From Ophthalmolycus amberensis (taxonomy: Eukaryota > Chordata > Actinopteri > Perciformes > Zoarcidae): a stretch of 64,000 nucleotides of DNA. The stretch is taken from the NCBI GenBank assembly GCA_024529925.1, contig JAFEUB010001021.1, positions 1,132,501 through 1,196,500 of the forward strand, in the 5' to 3' direction. The notes under the pieces are model-generated. The model saw only the letters and a program-made list of their open reading frames with translations, ran no database searches and was not told the origin of the DNA. Position numbers and translations under genes: made by a program. Positions 27,301 through 41,200 of this stretch are shown piece after piece. The number at the start of each line of letters is the position of its first letter. The stretch's first letter is position 1.

Positions 27301-29256
27301 AAAAGTTGAACACGATGTGCGGTGGCAGTTATACTCCCAAAATCTGCACGCTATCCAGTGCACATTGAAGCAGTGCGTAAGCAAATGCCTACCCTTGGGT
27401 GTGCTTCTGTCGTGGTAAGAGTGATGCAAGAAACCATTCAGCAGACACGACTATACATAACTGTGTTTATAATGCATTGTAATTTAAATCATATGTAAAT
27501 GGTTGTACCCGGCAAACAATGTAAATGCTTTGCAAGATGTGTCCTGAATGTAAAAACTGCTAAACCATTGTGGTCTGCACAACTGATGCTGCCCCTTTTG
27601 TTCAAAGAAGAAGCCTAATTGATGTTTTGATGGTTTCAAAGTACTTGTGAGCCGCAGGCGGTGCAGTCTTCAGGAGTTTAAGCATTTTGTTGCCTTTTAT
27701 TTCGCCTTTTTTAAATTATTGCACTGATATTAAAGTAAATATCTAGAGTCTTCCTAGAGCGCACTGTGAAACTGAAAGCAGGATTGGAGAGCCTTATTGT
27801 CACAAATTCACACACAGACACAGTTATTATGCACAGGAGCATGAAATGTGTGTTGTCCACTGAAAGAACAGATGCACAGTGAAACTTATGCACACACACA
27901 CAACCAAAACAAACACACATCATGCTTGTGACTACACAAAGCATACCGTATCTCCCACAACACACAAAGTCATTGGGGAGCTTTCGATGCCCTCAAACCA
28001 TCGTCCAGCCCTCGGTTCCTACCTTCACACCACCTTCACTTCCTCTCACTCTGTTCCCTTTCCTCTCTCAAAACGTTTATAGCGAGTCTTTCAACGTGAC
28101 GGTCCTGCGACCTTCTGGAAGTTTCTTTTGGAGGTTGCAGTTACTTTTTGGAATTAAATATGCAGAACAATCACTGTCAGATGTCACTGTGCCTCTGTGT
28201 GTGTGTGTGCTCATGCACATGCTTCTCTGGATATGCAGTGGTTCTCTTGTTCTCAGCAAGGGCTCCCCCAGCATCTGGCTAAATCCTGCGAGCCTCGCGG
28301 CGGTGTTTCAACAACAATTCGTTGCGGGGGCAAACATGCGCTCCATCGCTGCACTCTCTATCCCCCGCTTTGAGCAGCCCGGCAGACCAGGGAGAGCAAC
28401 GAGAAGCTCAGCTTTGGCAAAACTTGCTTTCATGTCATTTCTGTCTCCAGAGTTACATCGCTCGGCCCCGGGCCTCGTCTCGAGATGGATGCTCTCATCC
28501 TTCTCGGCTAATCGCTTCCCCTCGCTCAGTTCTATTCAAATCACCTGACTCTCTTTGCTCGCCTCCATATTCCTGCCCATTGCTATTTATTGCTCCTTGT
28601 GACTCCTTCTCTGCTTCACTATATTATGTTTATGTTGTGTGTTTCCTTTCCTTTATCTCTTTTATCGGTTACAGGCTCCCCATCCCAACTCTTCTATCTC
28701 ACTGTGTGCGATGATTGCACCAATGCATTTATAGAAGACTGTGTATTGTTACATTGCACTGTTCGCCACTTTGCCACCTCTCCGCTATTTCAAAAATCAA
28801 TCACCCATCAAATAAAACGATAAAAGTTTGTGTCTAACTGTGCCAAATTGTTTGAAATCACTCCGATGGGAAATAAAAGCACTGGAGGCAAACAAAAGCT
28901 AAGAGGACGGTGCTGCTTCTGTAGATCGAATTATCCGACACCTCTACGGCAGGCTAACCAAATGCTACGTTATGTATGCCGTGATGATCTGTCCACCGGC
29001 AAGGCTCCGCGCTGATCTCTCACTAGACTATTCAGATCAAGGAGCCAAATGTGGAGACACTGAAGCAAGTAGTTATGGGTAAGCAGGAGGAAGAGGAGTT
29101 GATCAGAGGAGGAGGTACAGGGCAGGGGAGAAAGTGAGGAAGGAGATGCTGTGCTCAGGTGGCTTGGAACAGATATTGTATGCCTTATCTGTCACCTGCA
29201 GGTCTCTGCTTGCTTATTATAAAGAGAGGCAAAGTCAGAGTAGAAGGAAAGGTGAA

Positions 29257-29288
<32 letters not shown>

Positions 29289-32200
29289 TGTGTGTGTGTG
29301 TGAGTGAGAGTTCATACAGGAAAGAACTGCAGAGAGTCAAACTACAGGGATGCCTTCACTCCCTCCAAAGTGTAGAGGCTGATGATAAAAAATAAAAGGA
29401 ACAAAACTCAAAGGAAAAAAAACGAAGCTGCTCTTCCTCGGTGTGTTCTGGCACAACACAGAGCTCACAACTTCTCAACACTTTTGTTGCAAAATTTTGC
29501 AGATAAGCGGGAGAACATTTGCTCTCTCTGTGCTGACGAGGAGTCCTTGGGAATATGACAACAGTACCAAACACACTCTGGCACCGGCACATTTCTGTGA
29601 AAGCCTAATTGAAAACATGAACACTACTTTGCTGGATAGCTGAAAAATCAGGCTTTTCTTTTTGACAAGAAAATGATATAACTTGGTACTCCATCATTAG
29701 ACACCTTAAAACATTTTAGAAATGGAGTCAGTCTGTGAGACCTCTCAGTCGACCATAGCAGGACTATTCTAATAAAACTGCTGCAGGGCAGAACGCTTTC
29801 TTTCGGTCGGAAATGGAGTATGACAATCGTTCTCAGGACTGGCAGAATGATATATCACAAAGCACTCCTTAGATCTTCACTGAGGTGTATGAACATGGTA
29901 TGATATTATTCATCCGAGTGTAATTGATTGAAAATCTAATTATTACTGAATGTTTTGTTACAGATTTTTTTTATTGTGTATAAAATCAGCAAACATTTCT
30001 CAAAATAATCCCATATTAGGTTTTCTGCAAACAGCGAGCTGTTCATCCAGCATCCAGCACAAGAGAGACTGTGTGAGACTTAATGCCTCAGACGCCATAA
30101 CAACACACGCACATTCTGCCAGCCGGAGGTGCAATTGTTCACTTGTCAACGAGGAAATGGAGTTCAGTGGACACGCATATCAATCAATATTCCTGCATTA
30201 CTATACAGCTCTATTCAGCATTCTGTGGCTCTGCATTGCATGGCGCCTGAGAAGGATGACCGCGTGATGATGGATGGACTCTTTCTTTTGTTCACTTTTT
30301 GCAAACTAACAGTAAATGACGAATACATTTTTAAAAAACGTACTGAGCTTCACTAATCAGGTAACAAAAACAGAAGATTCATTATCGTTAGCTCATCAAA
30401 TTTAGATTTGTGGGGTAATCATACATTAGCGTGTGATCAGCTAGGGTTCATAAACTGATGAACTACTTCTGCAGGAGACTGCTGTGTTTTGTCAGTGTCT
30501 GTGTTCCTCACTTTCTCTTTCAGTGGAACATCTTTTAAAACTTTACATGATACTAAAACATATTTTCCCATTACAATATTCTGAAGTCTAATGTGGGACT
30601 GCCGCAGAGCTCCTTCTCCGTATTGCCTCCTAAGTTTCGATCAACTTTCTGCTGACTTCGCCTATCTCAGCATTGGTAATAACATTACTGCCTTGTGGGC
30701 TATAGATACCGACAGTCTTTTTTGTACCCCGCACTTAGCCTGTTTAGTTATTTCTGAAAGAGCAAGTCAGCGTGACAGCAACAGCTACACAGAAGGACAG
30801 GGAAGCAAAAACACTGACAGCGTGGTCCACATTTGGTTGCTCGGGGTTCTATGCACATCAGGGCTGCTGGCAGAAATCAGGTCGCCTTGCCAGTGGAAAT
30901 ACAGCTGAAGTGTTGACAGAAGCTGACTGGTGTGCCACGGTGGCAGCATGAAGTGAAGCTGCCAGTGAAATAACAACGACAGGCCAGATGTAATGCAAGC
31001 AGTTGCTGCCAGTGAATGAGACACTGTATACCAGAGGACATCAGACCCGCTGTCAGGGATGACAACACTGTTTTTTTGTGTTACAATGCAAAGTCGGCAC
31101 AATGTCATCGATACCATTCGATTTCACAACGTTACACTAATGGTGCAATGGTGTCGAGAGGAAGGTTCACAGCAGCACACATCCTCTGCAGAAAGTCAAA
31201 TATCTTTATGAATAGACTGCATCAACCATTCCCCAAGGGATGTTTCCACAAATATCAGATGATGTGATATATTGAGTGACAGAATCTTCCAACTCCTCTA
31301 TCATCGTTTTATCCAGTTTAATGGAAAAGCTCTAAATACTGTATCTCCTGCCTGATATATTCAACAAACTCTGAACGTGCCAGTGGTTACAACCCAGTCT
31401 CGTCTGTTAATTGTTCATGCTTGTGTTGTTGTTGTGGATGCACTCTGAATGAAGCAAATTCAGTGAATACATATATAGGTTATTATTTTAGCACTTCCCC
31501 TTTAAGTCATCCATAATTGGTGTCTCTGCAGCCTTTTCTGACACAATGAATCTCGGCTTCGAGTGTGTTTTTTTACACTATATTCAAATCTCCCCATAAA
31601 AGATTTTCATCTACATCCCCATTCTTGCGTAATAACAGTACATGTGACAGGGACAAGTGATTGTTTGTATGTTGATACTTTTTTTGAAGACATTCTCAGT
31701 TACTCCTTAAATTCACAATTTGTATTCTACCTCAAAAAGTGTAGCTTATCTAAGAGATGATAAACATAGACATCAATACACATGTCAGTTTTTGTAGGAC
31801 ATATGGTCCCTCCATCTGGAATTATGAAGTAAACAAACTCTGACTGAAGTCTAAATCTTCACATTCTGTGCAGAAACTATGAATCTACATTCAATTGACG
31901 AGTGTGTATTATTAAACCACATTCCCTTACACTGACTGACACTAGAGCATATATGTTTACATATCATATATGTAGGTGAGGTATAACTCTTTCATATTCT
32001 TATATCTTTCTATTTTGCTACTCATTACATACGTACACATTCTACTCTGCTATTTTTGCATGACTTTTGGCATTCTATACTTTGATCCTGCTAAACGTTT
32101 ACATCTAATAAGTATACCCTGCATATTCAAAACATCCTGCTTTACATATTCTGGTTGTGGCGTTATGACTGAATTTGCTGCTGCAGCAGTCAAATGTGCT

Positions 32201-35200
32201 AATAGGAGTTATTCAAGTTTCTTAGTATTCTCTCTCCTCTTGCTGGCTTCTATGTCTTGAATTTTGGTGAAATGTGCCAGTTGACCAATCAAACCCTTAA
32301 CAGAGACAGTTTGAAATGTGTGAAACGTGTTAAAAGAGAGGTCAGAAAACATCTCTGCTCTGCTACAATTCACAATCCAAATCCTCCTCTTCCTCAGTGC
32401 CTGAATAGACGTTCCATTCCCTCTTTCTTTTCAGCACACATCACCGTTTCATACATTCGAGTTAACGACTTACCTGCCGTAGTTAGGCAGAGCTCTTCGT
32501 CGCTGTTGTCCTGGCAGTTGTCCTGGCCGTTACACAAGAAGCTGCGGTCGACACAGTGGCCATTTCGACACTTGAAGCGAGCCTCCGAGCACACCAATGG
32601 GTTGCCTGCTGTGGTCGAGACAGGGCAGAGGTCAAGGGTCAAGTGGTAGTTCAAACAGGGTTACAGTGAGAGGTTTCAAAGTTACCTGAGAACTGTGTGA
32701 GTGACTTTGAGAAACAAACTTCGCAGCATAAACTAACTATTTAAAAGCAAATTGAATTACTATTCTGTAGTGGAGCAATTTGTGAGAAGTTGTGCTGTGT
32801 GCTCCCCATCCCATCTACAACGCTTTGATTTGATTACATTTAAGAGAAAAACATGGGTTTTACTTTCTCGTGGGGGTTTTTGGAGAAGTAAAACGTTAAA
32901 AACAGTGCGAGTTACAGTAGTAGATCATTTGATCTGGGGAGTCTGATAAAAATTGAACTGAAAAAAAACAACAAAGTCCTGCCCAGCACTATCGCTTCCT
33001 TTTATGTTCTGGTCTTTAGCTTCTGCGAAATGAGGCAGATTTATCTTGTGAGAAGATCCAGACAATTACACAGCGGTGACGCAGTATGTGCCGGGGGCGT
33101 GGAGCAAAGCTCCATTTAAATGGCTAGATTAGATTTGTGAGCGTGGTGCCCTGCAGGCGAGGAACACTGCCTCTGACAATGGTGAGTGATCGGCTTGATG
33201 CGGAAGGCAGGGATGGGGTGAGGTGAGGACAAAACAATATGCCTGATAACACACACTATATACCTGGTGTTCCTCTTGTCCATCATTTCAATTCAATATG
33301 TGTAATAAGCCGTCTAAAAGGCAAAGCTAGACCCGAGGGTGCAGACTCGGAAGTCACAAGTGATGCAAACACTTAAAGATGACTCAAACTTTATTGTAAA
33401 CGTAATAGAATTTGCTGCATTTCCCACTCCTTGTAACCAACATTATTATCTGTTCTAAATGCAGGATTTGACAGTGAGTGGAGGGGACAGCAACAATGCA
33501 TTCGTTATATTATGACATTCTTCTGAAGGGAGGGCCATAAAGACTTTAAAAAGTATGAGCAATACTGATCTGGCATTACAAAACCTAAAACCGGACAAAA
33601 GTAACAAGGTTTTAAAAAATAAATTCTAGTGACAATCTCTGACCACACCTGTCCCCACCATCATGTCCCCGTGGAAACATTTAAATATCTTTGCTTTTAA
33701 AGCTGAATCATCCACCAAAGACGGAGGCTGGGATCTTAGTTCTGTAAGCAAGGTCTTTTTGGTTCATAGTGAAACAGAATGAACCGTGTCCTTGCTCAGA
33801 TTCTGGGGCAGATCATGACTCATGGCATGATTAGACAGATTGCTATTGTTAGAATTAGTTGTCGTGCGAGACTCACTGCAGTTCTCCTCGTCACTTCCGT
33901 CGGGACAGTCACTGAAGCCGTTACAGCGGAAGCGTCCGATGATGCAATGGGCACCGTTAGCGCAGGCGAAGAATGTAGGGGCACACTTTGACTTGACCTT
34001 AGCTAAAGACAGAAGGAGGGAAGTGGTGGAAAGAAAAACAACGGATTAGTCAATGTGATGAGCCAGCACTACATTATGTTTTATGATGAGAATTAACCTT
34101 GGCCTTGATGTACAAAGGAAGTGAGGCTACGGTTTATTACGTTGTTATGACAATTAAATAACAGGCACAACTGCAAGTTCTAAAATGAAAACAGCAAACC
34201 ATAACCCATTGTACAAAGTTCAAACAGTCAAACAGTTGCTTTGTTATGAGACCAATTAATACGCAGCTCTTTTTTTTTGTTGCGTAATGCTTATCTTCAT
34301 GTTCTCTGAAGTATGACATGTAAAGGGTAAGATCCTGAGCACAAGAGTACTGATAAGAGAAGAACACAAGTTAATGACAAAGACAAAGAGAGCAAATCGT
34401 GGGGGGGGAGGGGGGGGATTGTTTGAATGGATTATGCCATTGATCAGCCTAAGCAGGCCGATGGTGTTATCGCCCAGGACAGGCCTGACTGAGACTGAGT
34501 GACGAGCCTGCAGAACATCAATGCCTGGCAGGCTGCGTGTAGCGCTAGCCTCTAGTTTTAACTCAAACACATTGATCTTCTCTGGCAGAAGGAGAACAAC
34601 AAGATCGCAGGTCAATCGCAGGTCAATCACTGTGACGTTAGAATTGCAAAGCCCGATGGCAACTAAAAGAAGATATTCAAAAGACATTGCACTCCGGCCA
34701 TCGATATTTACAGTCTATAGTAATGACCCACATCTGTGTGAAATACAGTATCGTCTCTCAGACCTCGGCTTCTCTGCTCTGGCTCATGGATCATTCCCTT
34801 CCAGTGTGTCATAAAGCAAAAGCTTAGACTTTGTGTGAGAGCTACTCCTGTTGCAATTGTACTTATTGGAGACTAAGGATGTACCAATACTGATACAGAT
34901 ATTAGATATCAGTGACAAATGGGGCCAATCTAGTCAATAAATTCCATGTTTATATACTATATACGTAATATGCTGGAATTTTAATTGCAGTTTTGACCAA
35001 TTTGTTGCTGCATTAAAACAGTTTAAAGTTGCTGGTATACGATGTATTATTTTGACAATAAAGAACAATACAGCTTATTTATATTTATGTGTTTATTTGT
35101 TACATTTAGGTTGAAAAGGTTCGAAAATAATTGTTTAGGTCAAGCCTGATGTTGCCTTACACATAAAAGAATGATCCCGGTGACTTCCACGCAGTGAGGT

Positions 35201-38200
35201 TATTCATTTAACACTGGTATAGGATCAATACTTGGTATAAACCTGCTGCGATTATGTGTGTAGCGGGGGTGGGGGGGGGGACTAGGCATAACATACACGA
35301 GGGTTTGGAGCGCCCGTCTCCAGGATGAAATGTAATCCGCTGAACGCAGGAGGAAGCTGGGATAGCGCCCGATCTCATGTGTCTGTAGTCTGGGAAGCCT
35401 TTGTTTACCTGGACAGCAGAGCCCCTAACACCCCACAGCTCATATTGCATGTGCTATATCCCGTTCATAAGAGTCCAGGGAGAAAAACAGTCACAGAAAT
35501 ACATAAAAGAAAAGATACAAAAACATGCAGCTGTGGAGGGGCAAATTGAAATTCGTCTGGCAACAAACAACGGCAATATCATATTACTAATAACAACAAC
35601 ACTATTTCTATTTATTCCTGAAAAACAGAGGAAACATGTTCTGGTCTGGAAATATAAAGTGTCCTTTCAACATTTCTCTTCTCTGCATGCACAACAACCC
35701 TGGCTGCTCTTTTGTATTTGCTTGGCAGGCTTAGCTAGAAGGATAGCCCTGTTATTGCTCAGAGATTCCTCATTCCCCCCCCCCCCACCGAATCCTCATT
35801 ACCACGTCTACCGCTGGTAGGATTCCTCTGACCCAGTGTTTGTGTTCCAAATTAGCTCAAACGTCACGCGAAGGGCAAGCTTATGAAGGGAAAGTGGTGG
35901 GTGGGAGAGACTTCCAAACTTAGTTCCAGTGTTCGGCTGAGCAGCTCAAAAGAAAACGAACGGTAAGCAGTCAAGCTCGATTACTTGAGATTTCTCATCT
36001 TCACAGTCTTTATCTCCCCGTGGCTTCGGCATTCATGTCAGTCTGAATCTGACGGCATAACTCCTGTTGCAGACAGGCTGCTTTGCTCTTCCCCAGATAT
36101 GCACCTCTGTGCCCTTCTCCACACTTCTCCCCTTTTCTCCCTCTCCTCAAGTCCCCAGAGAACAGAATAACTTGTTCGGCACGGGCAGGCTTGGTCGTGA
36201 TGGGCATGCATGATTGACAAAGTGAGGAGAAAGACGGGAGGAAGGGGCTAACGCGGAAGAAAACAGCACGAGTGGAGCGAGCGGAGGAGAATAGAGGCTG
36301 CGAACGAGTGGAGGCAGCTGACGGCTTGAAAGGTTTCTCTGACCTTGTTGAGGTTTCTTCGGGGAGGAAATCAATAGGTAATGGAGTCAGGGTGTAAGCA
36401 ACAAGGGCAAGGGTAGTTTCAGTCTAGAGGGCTCGGGGATCAAAATAATCATTCGGTACGTTTCACTGTCTAAGCCCTACGCGTTAGTTGTCCAATACGA
36501 TAACCCCCTGTGTGCAGGAAGCGGCACTGCAACATTATAGAGCGGCCTTCATCTCAAGGGTGATGAGGAAGCCAGTGCGGCTCGTGTACCATACAGCGGG
36601 CGCGTGTTCAAAATATCAGTAATATTTTAGCAACTCCCTATAAAAGAGGCGGAGGGAAAGGCAAGGGCACACAGTGAGAAAGCAGCGAGTGAGATCTGCC
36701 AGATAATGACCCTGCTGCAATATTCATTGTAGAAAGAAACATGTCGCTTTGTTTTAACTAGTAGTGCCCAACACGATAGTGTAAAATGACACGGCCGCAG
36801 TTTTTAGCTCAAACAACGCATACAAACCCAGACACGCTCCAGTTTAAGTCTTCCGATCCCACCCGCTCTTCTTCTTCCACCGTCTCCTCCCAAATGAAAA
36901 CACCCACACAGACACACACACACACACACACACACTCTCAGAGCAAAGAAAACCGAAAATGCAACCGAGCAGAGCGTGAACGGAAGAACAAAAACATAAT
37001 CTGTCAGCAGTATATGGCTTTTTGTGTTCAAGTCATTGGTCGTAGTTCTTGTGAAAATAAACACACACTCTGAATCATAGCCAACCCTTCCCTACATGTG
37101 GTGGGTTTGAATGTTAGCCTCAATATCTAAATCATAACCAATCTGTCTCAGGAGTCTCTTTAGCTATTTCCACCCCTGGTGTCGAGGAAAACTTTGTTGT
37201 TGATAATAAGCATTTAGCGGCTTTTTTGAGCTCGATACCTCGTGGGCATTTTGGGGAGGTCAGTACACAGAAAAACAAAAAGCACCATTGATGTCGCTCC
37301 AGGCGTTGGCTGTGTTATGACTGCAGAAAGCAATAATATGATAATATTCCAGCAATCCACTGAAATTAATTCATTTTTCTCCTAAATGTTGTGAAGAGCT
37401 AACAGAATCAATAAACAGTGCATCGGGCAATGGAAGCTCCATATGGTTATATCCCTCATTGTTATGAAGTATTAATAGACTTCTAAACTAACTGACAAAA
37501 CATCAGCCCCCCTTTGTGTGTGGGCCTCCAATTTGCTGTCCTTCCTGTGTGTCTCCCACAGTCCCTACGACTGTATATGGGACTCACACAATCGACAAAT
37601 AGGTCATGTTGCAGCAAAAGTTATTGAATAAAGAACGTTTGCTTGGTGACACAGGTCACAGGTTCAATAAGTCTATGATTGGTGATTTTCCCTTCACAAA
37701 TAGATTTGTTTAAAGGACTACATCACTTTTTGCTGACCAATTACAGAATGATAGTACATGCTAAAAATGTTTAGTTCAAGCAAAGAGGAGTCATCAAGTC
37801 AGCCAACTGACTCTGCAATTTCAGCTACGCAGCAATAGTCACCTGAAGTGTGCCAACATTGGATGCCGTTAACTGCTGGTTCGACCAGACCAATAAGGCT
37901 GACGCAGTAAAAACAGTGCATTGAATTGAGCAATAGTTCATTTTATTGCTGATGAATTGAGCGAGTCATTTGAGGAGGAAGATTGTGCTGTTTCTTCTTG
38001 CAAAATGTATCTATCTAGTCCTGCTTTGAAGCCTGAATGGCTAAAATGATCCAGTATCTCACAAAAACATGGGAATTATTTGAAACAAGTCAGAAAAACA
38101 AAAACTGTTTTTGAATCTCACCCAGCCTATTTATCATCATGTGACGCATCAGATTTATCTTGCGACCCCCTGTGGTGTTCCCAAACACCTGCTAGAAGAC

Positions 38201-41200
38201 CATTGCTCTAAAGAAGAGGAGGGCTCAACAAGCAACATCCTGTTTGTGACTGGAAACCCAATATTACATGTAATGCACAAGTGGAAAAACGGGCACATTA
38301 GCCTTGATTAAAAACTTTCTTTTACATTTTGAGCAGAATATGAGGAGATGAGCAGCCCTTTCCATGTGGTTGGCGTGCTCTGATCTTTGATCTTTTAGGG
38401 TCACCGGCCCTGCTGATGAACCCTCGAGCTAAAAGCACGGAGAACGTTGAACTTGCACAGAAGTCACTGAGTGTAAAATTCTGCATACATGAATCCCTCC
38501 ACACAGAGAGGCCACGTCCTCCGCCTGCAGGACCAGTTAAGAGCACAACATTTCTCTGAAATGTCTTTCTCCATCTTTTCTCCCAACTGCATCACCCCCC
38601 CCGTCTTTGATTCCCCTCTTCTTCATACATCATGTCCACTCACCCTTTCAGCCCCACTACACATCTGTCCTCGCCCGCCTGCTCATGCCCTGCCCAGGCA
38701 AGGGCAAAGAGGCTAATCATGGCTCTGAGGCCCAGTAAGCTCGGTCAGCTCTCCTCCTTCTCTCCTCTGTCAGGATCCATTTCGTCCAACACTCTCCCAG
38801 GCTGTCGTTATGGACACCGGGGAGCAGGGTGCTACTTTTGACCTCTTTGTGTGAGGAATTAGTCAGCAGCCTGTCACTGAATCATAGCTTGAAAAACCCT
38901 CAGATCTGCCAACACATACACATACAAGCACGCGGGCGTTCAGCATTGGAGGTACTGTAAGAACTGCTGATGTTGTTTCATCTTAAATTCAGTTATGTGG
39001 CATAAAGCAGGGGTTACAACAAAAACAATTGGACTTGATTAAAATGATCTGTAGGGGGGTCCTGGTCTCGCACAGTAGGACAGTAATACAATAAGCTGCA
39101 TCTTTAATGCAATAAACTCAGGCTGGAGATATTGCATCTTCTCTCAGCCACCCACAGTTATTTAAGAGCAAGCAAATGGTATTTACATGACTCAAGTTGA
39201 CCCTTGTGCTAGAGGGTACCGGAAGAGCAAACAAACAAGAGAGGAGCAGCAGGGCTCGGGAGGAAGGGAGAAGTCTCTTCTAAGTGAATAAACATTCCCC
39301 TGACCATAGAGAGACAATTCCTGGCATATGAGGCATATAGCAGACTGTGACACAAACATCTACAACAAGTAAATAAATAAATGACAGAGACGAGCAAATG
39401 GGGACCTGGTTTTCGTGATTGTATTCGGAGCTTCCTCACCCACCGATAGCACTGGAATAAAACATCGTCGTATCAACGGAAAAGGCAGAAAAAGGAATAT
39501 TTCTGCTGGTGAAAAATGAAACTCTGCCAGACAGTGTCATCGTCGGTTCATGTGTGGGTTGGACCGATATAATCCCAGCCTATGCAAGTGAGTGTGCTTT
39601 GCAAAACTGTGTTCAAGTGTACTAATTTCATTCAGATTGAAAAGAAAATTGATCTTTCCATGCTCCTCCAAATAATTTGCAAGTCCAAATGGATTTGTTC
39701 TCCTTTGTGTTTCCCCGTTAGCTACATAGTTTCCAAAAATCCTCATTAATGAGACACCAGGGATATGTCACCACATATGACCTTTACCTCAGGCTCTGCA
39801 TAAGTATTCATGGGATCAGCGATATACCCACATCAGCACAATCTGCTGGATCGGCAGTGTGTGCTTACAGGGGATGTACTCTCTGCCTACGACCGTCTTC
39901 TGGTGCTAAAGTGGTAAAAATAGAGACCGAGCAAAACATGTACCAGACAATTCTATAGGTTCACACAGTCATCGAGTTATTTAGTGAGTGTGTGCGTGTG
40001 TATAAATATATATTCTTATATTGTTCATAGTCACTTAAAATTGACAAATTAAAGGAGAAAAGTGGTCAAAAAAGCTACAAACATCAACGTTGTTGACAAT
40101 TGTAGGCCACCTGCTCATATTACAGATGGGAGGAAGTTCAATCCTGTGGTGGAATGCAAAGGACAGTTGGCAGACATTATTAGATACAGTTTATAGTATT
40201 TTAAACTTTATTATATAGAACTTTTCATGGAGCTCAATGACAGAAGAAGAATAAGTTATGTCAACAAACAGTGAGCAAATGTACTATCTCCCTCTGTTAA
40301 ATATATGTGTGTGTGTGTGTGTGTTTGTTTTCTTAGAGGGGGGTGTCTAATTATAATTGCTCCTGCAGAGAATCCAGTGCTGCAGTCTCAAAGCTTGCAG
40401 GCATTGTGTTCTCCTCAGATAATAGACATCCAGACAGCGCTCCTGCTCTATCCACCACAATGAGTCCTCCTCTCAACTTCCTCTCCTTCGCTTACTCCCT
40501 TGTCTTCCCCTCCCTGAGTGTGTCTGTCTGACCCGGCAGAGCCCCTAATGGAGCTGGAGGTTCGTCTGGGGAGTTTTGTGAAGCAGTCGCCGGAGATATC
40601 GACTGACAAGTAGCCATCTATTTGAGGATAATAAGGCCTACTTATGCCAGAGCAGATAATGTAGACGTGACAACACACGCAAATAGTCCTCTGACAACCG
40701 GTGAGGCAGGCCGAGTGCGATGCTTTATGATAACTCGCTTTTATCTTCACCAGTATAGCATGTAGTGTCAGCAACAGACAAAAAAAAGTCTTGCTTGTCT
40801 GAGGGTTCAAAGTCAATGTATCTCATTCTGATGCCGTTAGCCTCAATGCATCGGAGTATCATTCTTCCATGTCTGACAGTCGCTGACAGTTTAAGGCCAT
40901 TGAATTGAAGTTACAGGGATGTCAACAGTAAAGGTGAACTAAATGATATAGTCTAGGACACCTCTTGAAATGTCCCTATGTATCTGTAACGTTACATGAC
41001 CAAGGCATTACAAACTAAAAGATTGATCACTGCAATGTTTAAGTATGCGGGCTGAGTCTGTACGTGTGCCGGCATGCAATGGGACACAACTTTGTGAAGA
41101 GTAGTCTGCCTGTTCCCTGAGCTGCCAACAAGAGAGACGGTAAGAGGAATGACGGATGGAGGAGAAAAGAGGACAGTGAAGTGACAGAATGGAGGACAAA

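Larger units (their letters stand above)
5399..32473 (-). other. ldlrad3: ldlrad3 intron 4 (27,075 bp)
   Basis: GT-AG intron separating LDLa 3 from the transmembrane exon. I found no convincing second gene on either strand: open frames are short, lack recognisable domains and overlap each other. It contains one hAT-like element end (9009), two copies of a foldback-type repeat (6963 and 15713), a tRNA-derived SINE (15286), microsatellites and several poly-G/C runs, all listed separately. Long stretches such as 16500-25500 and 26100-29200 are apparently unique non-coding DNA. Confidence 0.85.

Noticed and set aside
37640..37670. B-box-like GGTTCAATAAG after CACAGGTCACA
   Set aside because: No A box at the right distance and no tRNA fold, so neither a tRNA nor a SINE can be supported.
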